Notes: generated by a model not told the origin, from the letters alone. A DNA stretch of 45,894 nt from Entophlyctis helioformis (GCA_025526915.1 JAHLKH010000199.1:1-45894), one strand, 5' to 3'. Counted from the stretch's first letter, positions 10,479 through 22,178 are shown. A program made the numbers and translations.

Positions 10479-12394
10479 ATGATCGTTCTCGAAGTTGGGC
10501 AGGTTGGTCCGGCTGACCGGCGGTCAGGCTGCCTGTCTGGATGACCAAGTGACGACTGCTGACATAGTCTGCTTTCTCTGCAGTGTGGAGTTCAAGTCGG
10601 GCAGTCCCTGTTTGCGCAGCTGGAAGCAGAGTAGGTCCAATGCCCATGCGGTCTGGCATCATCCGCTAACAGTATGCTTTAGGAACACTGGTGCTGGCCA
10701 TGCTGTGTATCCAATGCCGCTCTATCAGCAGCTTGTCATTGACACAGAGCGCAAGGTGCAGTGCCATGAACGGCGCTGCCGCTTGCGGTCGTCCAAATGC
10801 ACACTGACAAGCTTGACACACTCTCATCCTCCTCAGACATGGCGGCACCATCAGCAACACAACTCCAAACTGTTCAGCACCGTCTATCACGATCTCGGCG
10901 TATCTGGACGTGGCAACAACTGGTCGCACGGCTTTCTGGAAGAGACAAAGTTGGAAGACATCTTGGAGGCATACAGGCGCATGACAGAACAGGCATATCG
11001 CCACGATGGATGCATGCTGCTGCACAGGTAACCTCTGAGCGCAACCTAGCCGTCAACGGTTTGAATCGATCAACTAAGCACTCAACCATGAATGGACAAC
11101 AGTCTTGCTGGCGGTACTGGATCTGGACTAGGCTCGAGGTGTGAAATCATCTTGCAGGATTGACCTGCTGTGTCTGAGCAGTGGTATTGACAAGCGCCGT
11201 TGACATTGGGACAGGCTGGCACAAGAGATTCGCGACGAGTACACCAAGCAGTACATCATGGCATGCCCGTTTGCACCCTTTTCTGGCGGCGAAACGGCAG
11301 TACAAGACTATAATGCTCTGTTGACGCTGGCATCGCTGCAAGGCTCTGCAGACTTTATAGGCGTATTCTTTAATGACGACATTATGCGGAATGTGGCAAG
11401 GCAGACTAGAGTCGATCTTTGTAAGCACGCCATCAGATATCACCCAAAGCATCGCCTTTCTAACCGGCCACTACTGAAATAGCACTGGCAGCCTCTCGCA
11501 TCAGTCTTTTGCAACTTAACGAATGGGCAGGGCATGCATTGGCAGGATTGCTGTTGCCAGTGTCACCCGTATCGCTTTCAGCAAGATCTTCTGCGTCGCA
11601 ACGTGTGGTCAGTTGCAGCACATACCAGGCGGCAGAAGAAGCACTCGCTCTTGACATGCAACTTTCCGATCGCATTCTTCCGTTCTCTGGATGGGATCTG
11701 ATTACTCGTGTGGCCCCGATGCCATCAACGAAACTGGCCATGTATTCGACTTCCCAAAGCGTTTCTTCGATGAACAGCAAGGATCTACTTGCTAGGTAAA
11801 AGGTGTCACTATCCAAAATGTCTGGTGATCTGTCATGAACGGCTCACTGGTGAATGTGTCGCAAGACATGATACTTGCCTTGACAGCTGGGACGATCTGC
11901 TGTCACAGCTTTGCCTGAACATGCCAAGCTCGGGGCAAGCTCATCAACGACGGTATGTTGAGCAGAGCACAACTTTGGAGACTGGATGAATTCAACAAAC
12001 GGCGGTGCTAACTATCAGGTTCAGATGCATTGGTGCAATGCTGAACGTCCGTGGAGTTCAAGGCTCGGATTTTTGGCGTCGATGGCCAAGCATGCAATCC
12101 AGATGGCTAGCCAAGCTTGGTTGCGCTGCTCTGCCGAAGATCTCATATGACGTTCGACTATCGTATCTCTACGGTCTAAACATCCACAGCAGGAAGCGAT
12201 CTCTTGAAGTGTGCTACAATTCCAACGACATCCTTCCTTTGCTCCAGCAAGTTCACAGCCACGCCGCCGAAATGTACAACCAGCGAGCATATGTGCACTG
12301 GTTTGAACGATATGCCAACGACGACACTGGCGGCATGTTCAACGAGGCTTTTGAAACGATGCAGGGGATGATCGATGCCTATCTTGTTGTATAA
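10479..12394 (+). CDS. TUBD1: Delta-tubulin
   Basis: Nine exons can be joined in phase: 10479-10502, 10584-10630, 10683-10755, 10837-11027, 11103-11138, 11215-11420, 11483-11795, 11887-11952 and 12019-12394. They give 443 residues, the usual delta-tubulin length. The N-terminus reads MIVLEVGQCGVQVGQ. RGNNWSHG follows near residue 80, and the glycine loop SLAGGTGSGLG lies at 112-122, in a 36-base exon. The C-terminus, AYVHWFERYANDD then a short helix ending in IDAYLVV, matches delta rather than alpha or beta tubulin. Delta-tubulin is needed for triplet microtubules of centrioles and basal bodies, so it fits an organism with a flagellum. The third intron (10756-10836, 81 bases) leaves the frame open if retained, so its removal is inferred. 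The gene is divergent from the Fanzor fragment. Confidence 0.88.
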
Positions 12395-12913
12395 TAGAGT
12401 GAGACATACTATTGCTTGAGGTGCCAAGACAGAAACCCTCATTTCTTGCCTCGACACAATCCTGAGGCGTTGATTGTTCGCCCTCATATCATACCATTGC
12501 CGCTTCGAGTCCGCAGCCCCTCGTCTCCATGGCCGTCTCGGACTGTCCGGCCATCGTGCTCTTGGCAGTCGTGAGCGTGGCGATCTCGGCGGTCGTGGCA
12601 GTGCCGCCTCGGTTGTCGGAAAAGGGAGCCGTGCTTCCGACAAGGCTTGCATGAATCGTGCTGGCCATCATGTGTCACGCCAGCACACACCGCCCGCAGC
12701 ACGCAGCACACAACCCGCAGCCACCCACCTTGACGCCACTGGCGGAGGCAAACGCGTCCAACACACGGTCGGAGTTTGTGTGATTGGACGGCATTGCAAC
12801 AAAGCCAGAATTCGCCGAGCGCTGTCCTGGCGTCCAACCTCCGCCCCAGATTTACAGGGTCAGAGCAGATCCCCCGCCGAATCTGGCAAGGCGGCGGCAA
12901 GGCGCACACAGAC

Positions 12914-12919
12914 TATAAA
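12914..12919 (+). promoter_or_regulatory. TATA box of the duplicated gene, copy 2
   Basis: TATAAA 58 bases before the ATG at 12978, identical in setting to the box at 3161-3166. Confidence 0.6.
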
Positions 12920-12977
12920 GCCGGGAGACGCACCCCGTGCTTGCCTCCGCCCGTTCGAAAGTCACTTTCTCTCCGTC

Positions 12978-15098
12978 ATGCTCCCAGGGCTCGTGGCCGT
13001 CTTCGCCTTGGTGCTTATGGCACTCTTTCCGGCCTCGCTCCCGCCTGCCTGGCGGTTCCAAGCAAGTATCAGTGCCTTCAAAGGCTTCAACTTCAGCGCT
13101 CCCGTCGTCGTCCGCCTCGCTCTCGGCCTCGCCCGCCCCGCTCCCGCCGTTGTCACCAACGCCAGCCAGCCGTCCTTCGACGAGCCTATCGGCTACCACG
13201 TCGACACAAGCAGCTTCGGCCCCGTCGTCCTGGACCCACTCGGACCGGTGCAGCACGTGCACAACGACAGCCAGGTGCTGCCTCCGCGAGCTGAGCAATT
13301 CCACGCTCTCGTCGTCCCAAGCTCCGCTCCCACCGATCTGGTCATCTTCCGCTCTGATCTCGTCGTCGGCAGCACGGATCTCGTCCTCGCCAGCACGGAT
13401 CTCGTCGTCGTCCGCCACGCCATCGCCTTCGCTCGCACGGGTCTCGCACAGTTCAGCCAGTCCTCGGAGCATCCCGGAGTGGTGCATGCCATGGTGAGCT
13501 TGTTTCTGCATGCTGCTGTTGCTGCTTCCTGCCGCCTACCACCACCATCCTCTGCCCGCACTGACACCATCCGCCCATGCCTCGCTTATCTCGACCAGCG
13601 GTGCTGGCAAACCGGCATGGCTCGCATGGCGTTCCGTATCAGGTCGAGGCTGCTGGACGCTCTTGTCATCGCACGCGACGCAATCAACGAGTCCTCCTCA
13701 AGCTTGTCCATGCACGGCGTCGCCACGCTGCTGCTTCTGACCATCGTCATCATCCAGCTTGTGGTTCTCGTCGGCCTGGCACGCAAGGCCAAGCGGCTTG
13801 AGCTTGAAGCCCGCCGAATGGATGCAAGCAGTGATCGACCGGCCGACCATCCCGCTCCTGCTGTCATTGCCATCCCTATCCAATGGATAGACGGGCCTGC
13901 AAGCATCGTCGTGACATGGTCCAACACCGTCAAGGCCGCCAATCCTACACCGACCCCCGACACCAAGCTTCAACCCTTCGCTGCGTCCATTCCACTCCCC
14001 GAGGATCCCAAGAAAGACGACGCCGATCTCGTGCTACTCGCTGCGTCCATTCCGCTCCCCGAGGATCCCAAGACAGACGAGACTGAGCTTCTGTTCCTCG
14101 CTGCGTCCATTCCACTCCCCGAGGATCCCAAGACAGATGACGCCGATCTCGTGCTACTCGCTGCGTCCATTCCGCCCACCAACGATATCCCTAGTGTTGT
14201 GTCGAGTCTGCCTTCTGATGACAAGCCCAATGCTGCTGTTCCCGACACCACTGCCATCCTCGTTTCGCCGCCTGTTGTCCATGGCCACTTGACTTCCACC
14301 GCTGAATCATCAGCCACATCCACTGACCTTGCACCTGCTCCTCAAGACGCAGCTGTTTCCGCAGCTCAAGGCCTGATCACCCACTCTCAGAGTGTCGTAG
14401 AACGGGTCAAGAGCGCCGAAATGGCCGCTGTCGCGAGAGCATGCAGGTTTCCCAACGACACCATTGCTGCTGACACCGAGCTACTTCTTCTCGCCGCGTC
14501 CATTCCACTGCCTGAGGATATCCCGACAAGCGACGACGAGCTTCTGTATCTCGCCGCGTCCATCCCACTGCCTGAGGATATCCCGACCGCCAACTTTGGG
14601 GTTGCACTTGCCTCGGCGGCCGTCCCCATCTTGGAGATGATCCCAGCCATCGCATTTGCTGCTCCAAGGTCGGATGCCATCAATTGTGAAGACAATGCGA
14701 ACTATCCACCACCGCCCACCGTTGATTCGCCAGAACCAATCACCGAGAAACGCAAGATTGCCAAGCCACGAGCATCGACGACCAAGAAAGCGCAATGGCA
14801 AGCGCAGACAACGGTCCCCGTCTCCGGCTTCAACTTTGCAGTTGCCTTGGCGGCCGTCCCTATCTTGGAGACGATCCCAGCCGTCGCATTTGCCACTCCA
14901 AAGTCGCGTTCCAACGAAGAGCAGCGCGTCATCTACGAAGATGAGGCTCTGCGACCACCGCCGCCCGTGATCGATTCGATGGTAGCAGTCGCAGCCCGCC
15001 CGACTCTCAAGCCAAAGATCTCCAAGGTCAAGAAAGCTAAGCCATCGGTCCCCACTTCAGACTTTACCTTTGTATTTGCTGTGAATTCGAAAGGATAA
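12978..15098 (+). CDS. Repeat-containing membrane protein of unknown function, copy 2
   Basis: The predicted 706-residue protein is the same as that of copy 1: hydrophobic leader, a second membrane segment near residues 250-270, two blocks of LAASIPLPEDP repeats and two VPILETIPAVAF units. The same decayed repeat unit follows the stop codon. No substitution was seen in the coding part, so there has been no time for divergence and selection cannot be judged from the pair. Function unknown. The upstream open frame differs from copy 1 because the neighbouring DNA differs, which supports the ATG at 12978 inside the duplicated block as the true start. Confidence 0.6.
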   Translation: MLPGLVAVFALVLMALFPASLPPAWRFQASISAFKGFNFSAPVVVRLALGLARPAPAVVTNASQPSFDEPIGYHVDTSSFGPVVLDPLGPVQHVHNDSQVLPPRAEQFHALVVPSSAPTDLVIFRSDLVVGSTDLVLASTDLVVVRHAIAFARTGLAQFSQSSEHPGVVHAMVSLFLHAAVAASCRLPPPSSARTDTIRPCLAYLDQRCWQTGMARMAFRIRSRLLDALVIARDAINESSSSLSMHGVATLLLLTIVIIQLVVLVGLARKAKRLELEARRMDASSDRPADHPAPAVIAIPIQWIDGPASIVVTWSNTVKAANPTPTPDTKLQPFAASIPLPEDPKKDDADLVLLAASIPLPEDPKTDETELLFLAASIPLPEDPKTDDADLVLLAASIPPTNDIPSVVSSLPSDDKPNAAVPDTTAILVSPPVVHGHLTSTAESSATSTDLAPAPQDAAVSAAQGLITHSQSVVERVKSAEMAAVARACRFPNDTIAADTELLLLAASIPLPEDIPTSDDELLYLAASIPLPEDIPTANFGVALASAAVPILEMIPAIAFAAPRSDAINCEDNANYPPPPTVDSPEPITEKRKIAKPRASTTKKAQWQAQTTVPVSGFNFAVALAAVPILETIPAVAFATPKSRSNEEQRVIYEDEALRPPPPVIDSMVAVAARPTLKPKISKVKKAKPSVPTSDFTFVFAVNSKG

Positions 15099-16108
15099 AG
15101 ATTCCATTGAGATTCAAGTTGCTGTTTTAACGTTTGCCTCGGCGACCATCTCAAAAATGGAGACGATCCCAGCCATCGCATTTGACACTCCAAAGTCGGG
15201 TGGCACCTTATGTGAAGAAAAGGCTCAGCGTCCACCAACGTCCGTGATTGACTCACCAGCAACAATTGTAGCACGCACAAACGCCAAACCCAAAATGACG
15301 ATCTCCTCCTCATAAACAAACATGCCAAGCCAAAGATCTCGAGTGCGAAGAAAGCATCACGGCAGGCGCCGGTCTTTGCAAGCGGAACCTGATCTGGTCT
15401 TCAACGGAAGGAGATTGGTGCATTCTTTGCTGCTTGATTTTGCTGTTGTCATACAGTCTCGTCTGTTGCTTGTTGTGTTTTCTCTGTTTTGTGGATTGAA
15501 GTGAGCCGACGTGTGTTGAGATCTTGGTTGACTTTGGATAGCTGGGCAAGGAACAGTGGTTGCCAGCAAAGACGACCTGGCTGTCCGTGAGAACTCCGCA
15601 GTGGTGTTGACCGTCCACTGGCCAACGATTTGAACTTTGTTGTTCATTTCAAGGCACCAGCCATATGTTGTTGTGTGCATCAATCTGAGCGAATGTAGTC
15701 GTTGTTTTGAGGCGACGTTGCAGTGGCCAAGTGACTGGAATCGGCGACTGTTGAGGGTGCGTACCAGCCATTTTATCACTGCCTGTGGAGATTCAGCGAG
15801 TGGGACGGCTTAATAGACAAGCAGACGGTGCTGACCCAGAAGCAATCGACACGGACAAGACATCGAATCTGATGTACTCAGTGTGGACAGACTCGATGTA
15901 TTTGCTGGTTGTGGATGCTGTTGCAAACGTTGTTCATGAAAGTTGCAGCAAGAGACACTTGTGGACGCAGCACAGATGGTCGTGATATGGTGGCATGGTT
16001 GCAATCTGTTTGCCAAGAGCAGCAGGATGATTGGTAGGTGTGCAATGTAACAAGCTGAGCATTACCGTCAGACTCTCATTTTCATTGGCAGACAACTAGA
16101 ATGAGAGA

Positions 16109-19044
16109 TCAAAGAGCAAGGTGATCGGCAGCCAACTGGATCTGGTAGGCAACAACATCAATGGCCTTGAGAGTGCCATCGGCATCCTGCTTGCGAATGG
16201 CTTCGTGGATGGCAGGAAACATCTCGGCCGCGTAGCCTGTCCATTCGCCTGGTGCATACACCACATGGCGGTACCAAGGTCGTCCTGGGATGCCGTTGGG
16301 GTCGAGGAACTTTCGCTCTGCAAAGGCAAGCTTGTCGTTGATCTCGCGGACAGAGGGCTTCTTGTGCTTCTTGCCCTTGGTGATGGTGGCGTCCTCGGCA
16401 TGCACCACGCCAGACATCATCGCGTCGCCATCGTCGGATCCCTGCATCACCAGCACGGACCCCACATCAGCATCAGCATCAGCATCAGCATCAGCGTCCC
16501 GCTTCTCGAACGCAGCCACTGGATCGTCTCCCAGGATGCTGCTGAGCGTGTCGTCGTTGTTGTCGCTGCTGGCAGACGCAGCACGCGTCTCCTTGTCAAG
16601 CTTGTGTGCGGCCTTGGTGAATGCATCGACGGCCTTGACAAGCGGCGTTCCCCACGCCTGCGGCTGGTTGGCCGCATCGAGTGCCTTGGTCACATCGCGC
16701 GTGTACAAAGCAAGCTCGTCTGCATACGACGAAAACTCAAACGGCAGCACCTCGAGATGCGCGAGGGACAGCACAAGGCGTCCGGCGATCTTTGCCATTG
16801 TCTTGTGGTACTCCCACTTGGGATCGCCGTGCTTTTCCATCCAGTGGAAGCTGTCGTAGTTGGAGTGGTACACGCCGTAGTTGCCACCAAAACTCATGTC
16901 TGTTGCAGCAACGCCGACGTGCTGCAGGAACGAAACAAAGTCGGACCCAAAGCCGAGTGGCGAGACTGGTGGAGGCTTGGTGGTCGACTTGCCGTTTGAC
17001 GATCTGCGTGCCCACTCCTTGTACACGCTCTTTCCAGACTCGGGGTCGCGCACTCCCTTGGTCACGTCGCGGATGAGGTTGGCGAGAGACGGGCTGGCAC
17101 TCGCCGAGAAGCGGTTGCCCGAGACGCCTGAGTCGAGGTTCATGTACGCGACCGCCGTCATGTTGAGGATCTCAACGTGATCCTTTGAATGGAAGCATGG
17201 CACAAACAGTGCAGAGTCGAGATGCAAGGCGTCAGTCGGACGAGCTGGCCAGGGCAAACAGCCCAAGACACACGCGCTGGGCAGGGCGAGGATCAACGCA
17301 CCTCGACCCATTCAGTCGATCCAAGAAGCCCGTACTCTTCGCCGTCCCAGCTGGCAAGCACAATGGTGCGATCAGGACGCCATCCCTTCTGGTACATCCT
17401 GCCGAGTGCAACGCCAGTCTCAAGGAGAACAGAAGCACCAGAGCACGGGTCGACAGTGCCGTAGACCCAGGCATCGCGATGGCCGCCAAAGACAATGGAC
17501 CGATCGGGCTCCTTGGCACCCTCGATGATCGTCAGCACGTTCCAGATTGGCTTGACTTTGAAGTCGTTGTCAATGTGCAGATGGGCCTTTCCGGCAGGGC
17601 TGGTTGGAGGCGTGCCAGCCAAGGTGATGCATCCAGGTGTCAGTGTGTCGCAAGCAGGACAATGCAGTGCGCTGATCGGCATGCCATACCCAGTCCAGTA
17701 TTGGAGATCGAGACCGCCCTGCCACTTGGGGTCGATGGTGCTTGCCTGCACTCCCTTGCCCTCGAGAGCAGCAAGCAGCTGGGGAGCAATCAAGCAGAGG
17801 ATGGATTGGTCAGCAACATGGCAGTTCAAGTGGGTCGGTGCCACGGCCACGGTCGCGCCATGCAGTACTTACAGGCTTGGCATCGGCATAGCTGATGGGG
17901 AGAGCGGGGATCTTGGGGATGTTTGCCTGCTCGATGGGGATGCGCAGAGCGTCTTCGGTGGCAGCCACAAAGGGCGTGAGAGGGTCGCCCGAGTAGAAGT
18001 TGGGATACTGGATGGATCCACGCTGGACGGCATGGGGAGGCCGCCAAGGGCCGTCTGAGCACAGCGATTGCCGCAAGACGACCGACGCAGTGTGAGCATG
18101 CAAGGCAGCAGCTGAAGCGGCGGCGACGGCAGACAGATCACGGCGCAGACACACCAGGATACACAGGGCCACGCACGAAGCCGTCTTCCTTGGGGTCCGA
18201 GTAGATCAGGACAGCCGCGGCACCAGCGAGCTCGGCAGCACGGACCTTGAGGCCGCGGAATGCACCGCCATAGCGAACGAGCACGATCTTGCCCTTGACG
18301 TCGATGCCGCGGCTGGCCAGTGCCTCAAAGTCGGTGGGATCGCCAAAGTTGGCATACACCAGCTCTGTGGAGGGGGGTGTCAGCCGACGAGGGTACGGCA
18401 GCGACACGGCAGGCAGCACAGCACAGCACAGCCGTACCCGCAGTCACATTGCCAGACGGGGAGTAGCCAAGGAAGGTGGGCACGGCGTTCTCATCGTGGC
18501 TTGTGCCGTCCTCGCCAATGGCCGGCTCGGTGAGCGACGCTTCGAAGCGAGCCGGTTCCAGCAGCGTGAGCGAGCGAGAGATGGGATAGTTGAGCAGCGG
18601 GTAGTACGGCTTGATGTGCACGTTGGGCAGGCCGGCCGCCTCCCACGTCGCGCGGGTGAACTCGGCAGCGTCCTCGTCGCCCTTGGTGCCGGCGACGTGC
18701 GGCTGCGAGGTGTATGTGCGGAGAGCCTCTCGCAGGCGGGTCTTGGACAACGAAGCTTCAAAGGCATCGACCGAGCGGCGCAGCGACCACGGCTTGGGCT
18801 TGCCCACGCTGCTGCTGCTGTGCACAGAGGCAGGCGGATGCGAGAGCAGACCGCTGGCACCGTGGCCACCGCCAGACGAGGCAGCAGCAGCAGCAGCAGA
18901 GACACAGACAGAGACGCAGACGGCAGCCGACGCAAGCAGAGGCAGCGGCAGGAGCATCGGAGCAGCAGGTGCAGAGAGCGCGGCGAAACAGTCTTGGGCA
19001 GCCCGCAGGCTGTTGAACGCGCGCAGCCACCCAGACCACGCCAT
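16109..19044 (-). CDS. Glutamate carboxypeptidase II-like M28 metallopeptidase
   Basis: Six exons on the minus strand: 19044-18438, 18364-18155, 18054-17873, 17778-17690, 17599-17302 and 17182-16109, giving 819 residues. The order is a hydrophobic N-terminal segment, a PA insert (GKIVLVRYGGAFRG, GFVRGPVYP), the M28 catalytic core and a dimerisation domain. Both zinc sites are intact: H403 and D413 in GGHRDAWVYGTVD, E450/E451 in SWDGEEYGLLGSTEW, D479, and H568 in NYGVYHSNYD. E450 is the general base. Relatives such as PSMA/NAALADase are type II membrane enzymes that remove C-terminal glutamate from peptides. ATG 18957 is an alternative start and would make MLLPLPLLASAAVCVS a signal sequence. 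A (GCATCA)n run near 16466 adds an Asp-Ala tract in the C-terminal domain. Confidence 0.88.
16466..16498. repeat. Hexanucleotide repeat inside the peptidase gene
   Basis: About five tandem copies of a six-base unit (CATCAG on the plus strand). On the coding strand they give an Asp-Ala tract. It lies between the catalytic and C-terminal helical parts of the peptidase and should tolerate length change in six-base steps. Confidence 0.7.
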
Positions 19045-19275
19045 GGCCACTGCCACCCAGATCGCGATGCGGTGGCTTTGCCGCTGGCTGCTGCCCAATG
19101 CCACCGAGATCACGGCTGCTGCCCAATGCCCAGCGTGTCTGTGTGTGTCTGAGTGTGTCTGAGTGTGTGTGTGTGTGTGGCCATGAGCAGATGCAACGCA
19201 TTGCGTGGCTTGAGTGGTTCATTCGCGGACGGCGGCAGCATGCAAAGCGACGGTGCGGATGACGGGCGGTGCGCA

Positions 19276-20501
19276 TCAAAAGTTGCCCGTAGTGGAGCGA
19301 ACGTAGCTCGCGGCTGCCTGCTGCGCGACACCAGAGCGAGCAGTTGCTGTGACGGCTTCGTTGCGGGCGTTCTCCAGAGTGTGGCCAGACACGCGAGTAT
19401 GGTCGTACACGGTCTTCCACAGGTAGGTCGACACAAAGCCAACTGTGGCCCATCCGGCAAAGGCAACTGCTGTGAAGAGAGCAGCAAGCAGCTTGCCGTC
19501 CGACGCGACGGCAATGAGCGTAACAAGACCACAGCCGCCCGATCCGGGAATGCCGATAGCCATGTATGCAGCAAAGAGGATATGGAAGCCGTTGAAGACC
19601 AAGAAGATGTCTATCGAACGGATTGTCAAGACTCACAACAACAGACGAGTCAAACGACAGGACTTACAAGAGTACAGAGAGCTGTTGGTCTTGAATGCCA
19701 GATACGCAGGGAAGTACCAGGTGGCAAACGAGAGGGCGGAAATGAGGACGACTGATGTTGGACCGAACGGCAGCGAGATCAACGAGGCGTCAAGACGCCA
19801 CAGCATCGACGCCAGTCGGCAGTCGGAGAAACACAGTCAGTAACACCCAACCGCAGGGATGGACAAGGGCCCGACGCACCGTAGATGGCAGCCACCGCAA
19901 AGTCAGAGACGATGGTGGACATGTTGTCGGGGTGGGCAAGGAGGATGAAGAGGGCGGCCACGGCGTTTATAGCGAGGGTGGCGACGGTGCCGAGCCAGAG
20001 CTTGTACAGGCGGGTGACGGTCGGCTGCGACTCTTGCGGGATGGAGACTGAAATGTCATGGTGCACCATCGGATAGAACGGCGGCCAGTTTGGGGGATAG
20101 ACGCCCATTCTGGCCAGGTCCTGCTGCTGGATCCTGACCTGGCGCTCACGCTCGGCCAGCTCTTCTTCTCTGCGGCGCAACGCCTCCTCTCGATCAGTCA
20201 AGTCGTTGCCCAGGGCAGCCGAGCCAGGCGTTGCGGCCGTGGGGTGTCCGCCGTGGAGCTGGCCGCTGGCAAACGCATGGGCATCGACGTATGCATCTGC
20301 AGCACCAGAGGGGTTGGCAGAGCGGCTCGGGGTGGCGGCCGGCGAGGGGTACTGGGCGCTGGCTGCATTCAAGCCATACGGACTGGCGGTGTAGCCGTAC
20401 GGCGGCTGGTGCTGGCCGTGGCTGGTGGTCGTGGCCGAGTTGACGTCCGCAAAGGGGTTCTCTTCATCGTCGATCGTGAACGGGTTGTTGGTGTAGGCCA
20501 T
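19276..20501 (-). CDS. Secretory carrier-associated membrane protein (SCAMP)
   Basis: Three exons, 20501-19880, 19751-19668 and 19610-19276, give 346 residues from the ATG at 20501. The N-terminus carries two NPF motifs (residues 6-8 and 15-17), as in SCAMPs that bind EH-domain proteins. A charged coiled coil near residues 100-130 follows. Next comes the family hallmark PPNWPPFYP with HHDI just before the first membrane span, and four hydrophobic spans follow. SCAMPs cycle in post-Golgi and endocytic membranes and help vesicle recycling. The C-terminal cytoplasmic tail is short. Intron positions fall inside the second span and between spans two and three; the joined protein reads smoothly (AAIYVVLISALSFATWYFP). 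Confidence 0.9.
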
Positions 20502-20603
20502 GGTGTGTTCGCCTAGAGTCTGCGCCGTCTGGCCGTCTGGTCTGGCCTGGTTGTTGTTGTCGCCGCCAACCTGCAGTTGGGCCCGGTTCTCATACCATTA
20601 CCC

Positions 20604-20687
20604 CTGGTGGACTATTCCTGATTGGTCGATTCTGGTGGACTATTCCTGATTGGTCGATCTTGGTGGAATCGCTGTGATTGGCCGATC
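20604..20687 (-). promoter_or_regulatory. Three 28-bp tandem repeats, each with a CCAAT box
   Basis: Units at 20604-20631, 20632-20659 and 20660-20687 each hold GATTGGYCGAT, which is ATCGRCCAATC on the minus strand. The third unit has diverged more. They lie 103-186 bases upstream of the SCAMP ATG in the orientation of that gene, so a CCAAT-binding (HAP/NF-Y) array for SCAMP is the simplest reading. Confidence 0.5.
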
Positions 20688-22178
20688 TAGAGAGCCCTTG
20701 CACGGTGCTGACACTGCGCGATGCGAGCACAGCAACAACGCGCCATGCCAGATCCAGACGCTGCTGCACTTGCCGCCCAACTGCACACAAGCAACAACGA
20801 GTCCAACAACGACGACGACAGCAACGCAGGCGACAGCACGGATATGGGACAGCACTCGTTTGCTGGACGAGTCCTTCAGGGGAGACTGCGAGGCTCACTG
20901 CTCATGGTGACATGCAGCAGGCCGTCGAGCGGGCCGTCCCAGAGAAGCGTGGTCGTGGCCGTCTGAGAGGCGTGCCCAACAAGGCGGGGGGACAGAAGGC
21001 GGGCGGACAGAAGGCAGGCTGCAGACAGGCAAGCAGGTGCGTTGACTCGCTGTCTGTCCAGGCATGCTCCATTGCCCATCAACGACGACGGCACAGCAGT
21101 CTGACGGCCGTGTCTGTGTGGTCTTGGCACTGACTGTGTGCTTGTCTGATGGGTCCATACAGCAACAAGAGACGTTGGCAAGACGGCCGTGAACAGGGCG
21201 AGCTGGTTGTTGTTCAAGAGGACAGCGAGAGCATTGGCATCGCAGGGCCGAGCTGCCTGGTGCTTTCCGACTGCGACATGGGATGCAGCAGCAGCAGATG
21301 AGCAGCCACTGAGACGTGCTCAATGGGCCGATCCTTGGAGTTGGCTGCAGGAACTGCTTGCTGGACAGCTGGATTGGCATGCCGACTTGGATGTCAAACT
21401 CGACAGTGGCAGCACACTCGATGAGCAGCACACTCAATGACACTGATCCAGGCGAGATTGGTGAGGAGGACGCGAGTGCTGGCAGGCGTGTCTGGCCACA
21501 ATGCACTTGGTGCGATGGCATCTTGGATGCGATCCACTGAGCAGCACATGGAGTGGCCAGACAGACAGACCAAGCACTCTCCATTCATTCAACAACCACA
21601 ACGACGATGATGATGGCGATGGTCCTGACGATCCAAGTCTTGCATGCACTGTGTTTGTTGACAAGGACGATCCAGAGCAGAGAGGCGATGCAGGCAGTGC
21701 GTCAACGACCAACCTGTCCATGGACCAGCTGGCCAGTCAGCCAACACCAACTGCATCGCACTGGGTCACAATGAAGACGCATATCAGGACGATTGTTGGA
21801 TGCAGTGGAACATTGACTGAGAAGACGACACTCGGAGAGGGGCTCGTTGCAATGCAGCTCATGACACGCAGAGTGATGCTGCACGGTGCATGTCAAGCTG
21901 CGCACTGAGTGGCATCACATCAATGACTGTGCCAGCAACATACGACCGCATCTTGAACGCCTGGCTGTTGGCTATGCTTGCTGCTCCCTTGATGGTTGTT
22001 GGGCAGTGGGCGGCGAGTGCCAGACTGCTCGCTCTCTATCCACTCACTCTCTGTTTTCATGCAATGAAAAGTTCAACTCCGCCCATCAGATCTGATCAAA
22101 GCGCGCCACTTTGGAACGCGCCGTGTTTGCCCGCAAACAAACAGATACACACACCAACACACACACACACACACACAG
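20688..22178 (+). other. Coding-like fragments upstream of Fanzor copy B, possibly its decayed 5' part
   Basis: From an ATG at 20721 a frame reads a Ser/Asn/Asp-rich segment (SNNESNNDDDSNAGDSTD). A plausible intron then leads to an AT-hook-like KRGRGRLRGVPNK at about 20944-20982. A further intron (about 21032-21170) leads to SNKRRWQDGREQGELVVVQ. After that the frame changes several times: QWADPWSWLQELLAGQLDWH, then NDTDPGEIGEEDASAG, then an acidic NNHNDDDDGDGPDDP. Polybasic AT-hook and acidic segments occur at the N-termini of many fungal mobile-element proteins. I cannot find RuvC-I or RuvC-II motifs, so the link to the Fanzor exon rests on strand and position only. Confidence 0.3.

Larger units (their letters stand above)
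12507..16015 (+). repeat. 3.5-kb segmental duplication, copy 2
   Basis: Second copy of the block at 2754-6261, offset by 9753 bases up to the one-base insertion near 15984. It sits between the stop codon of delta-tubulin (12394) and that of the peptidase gene (16109) and interrupts neither. The near-perfect match through non-coding flank points to a very recent duplication, gene conversion, or an assembly duplication. Confidence 0.95.

Noticed and set aside
3225..15098. The 3.5-kb block as a DNA transposon or LTR element
   Set aside because: No inverted or long terminal repeats, no transposase, integrase or reverse-transcriptase motif, and no clear target-site duplication.
16121..16999. 292-codon plus-strand frame over the peptidase gene
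   Set aside because: Antisense shadow of the last peptidase exon, whose metal ligands and family motifs are clear.
17183..17311. Peptidase C-terminal exon read as a separate protein starting MGRGALILALPSA
   Set aside because: That stretch is the intron between STEWVE and DHVEIL; joining the exons restores the M28 core including the D479 zinc ligand.
22145..22178. CA repeat as a CRISPR-like or other array
   Set aside because: It is a plain dinucleotide microsatellite at the end of an intron.
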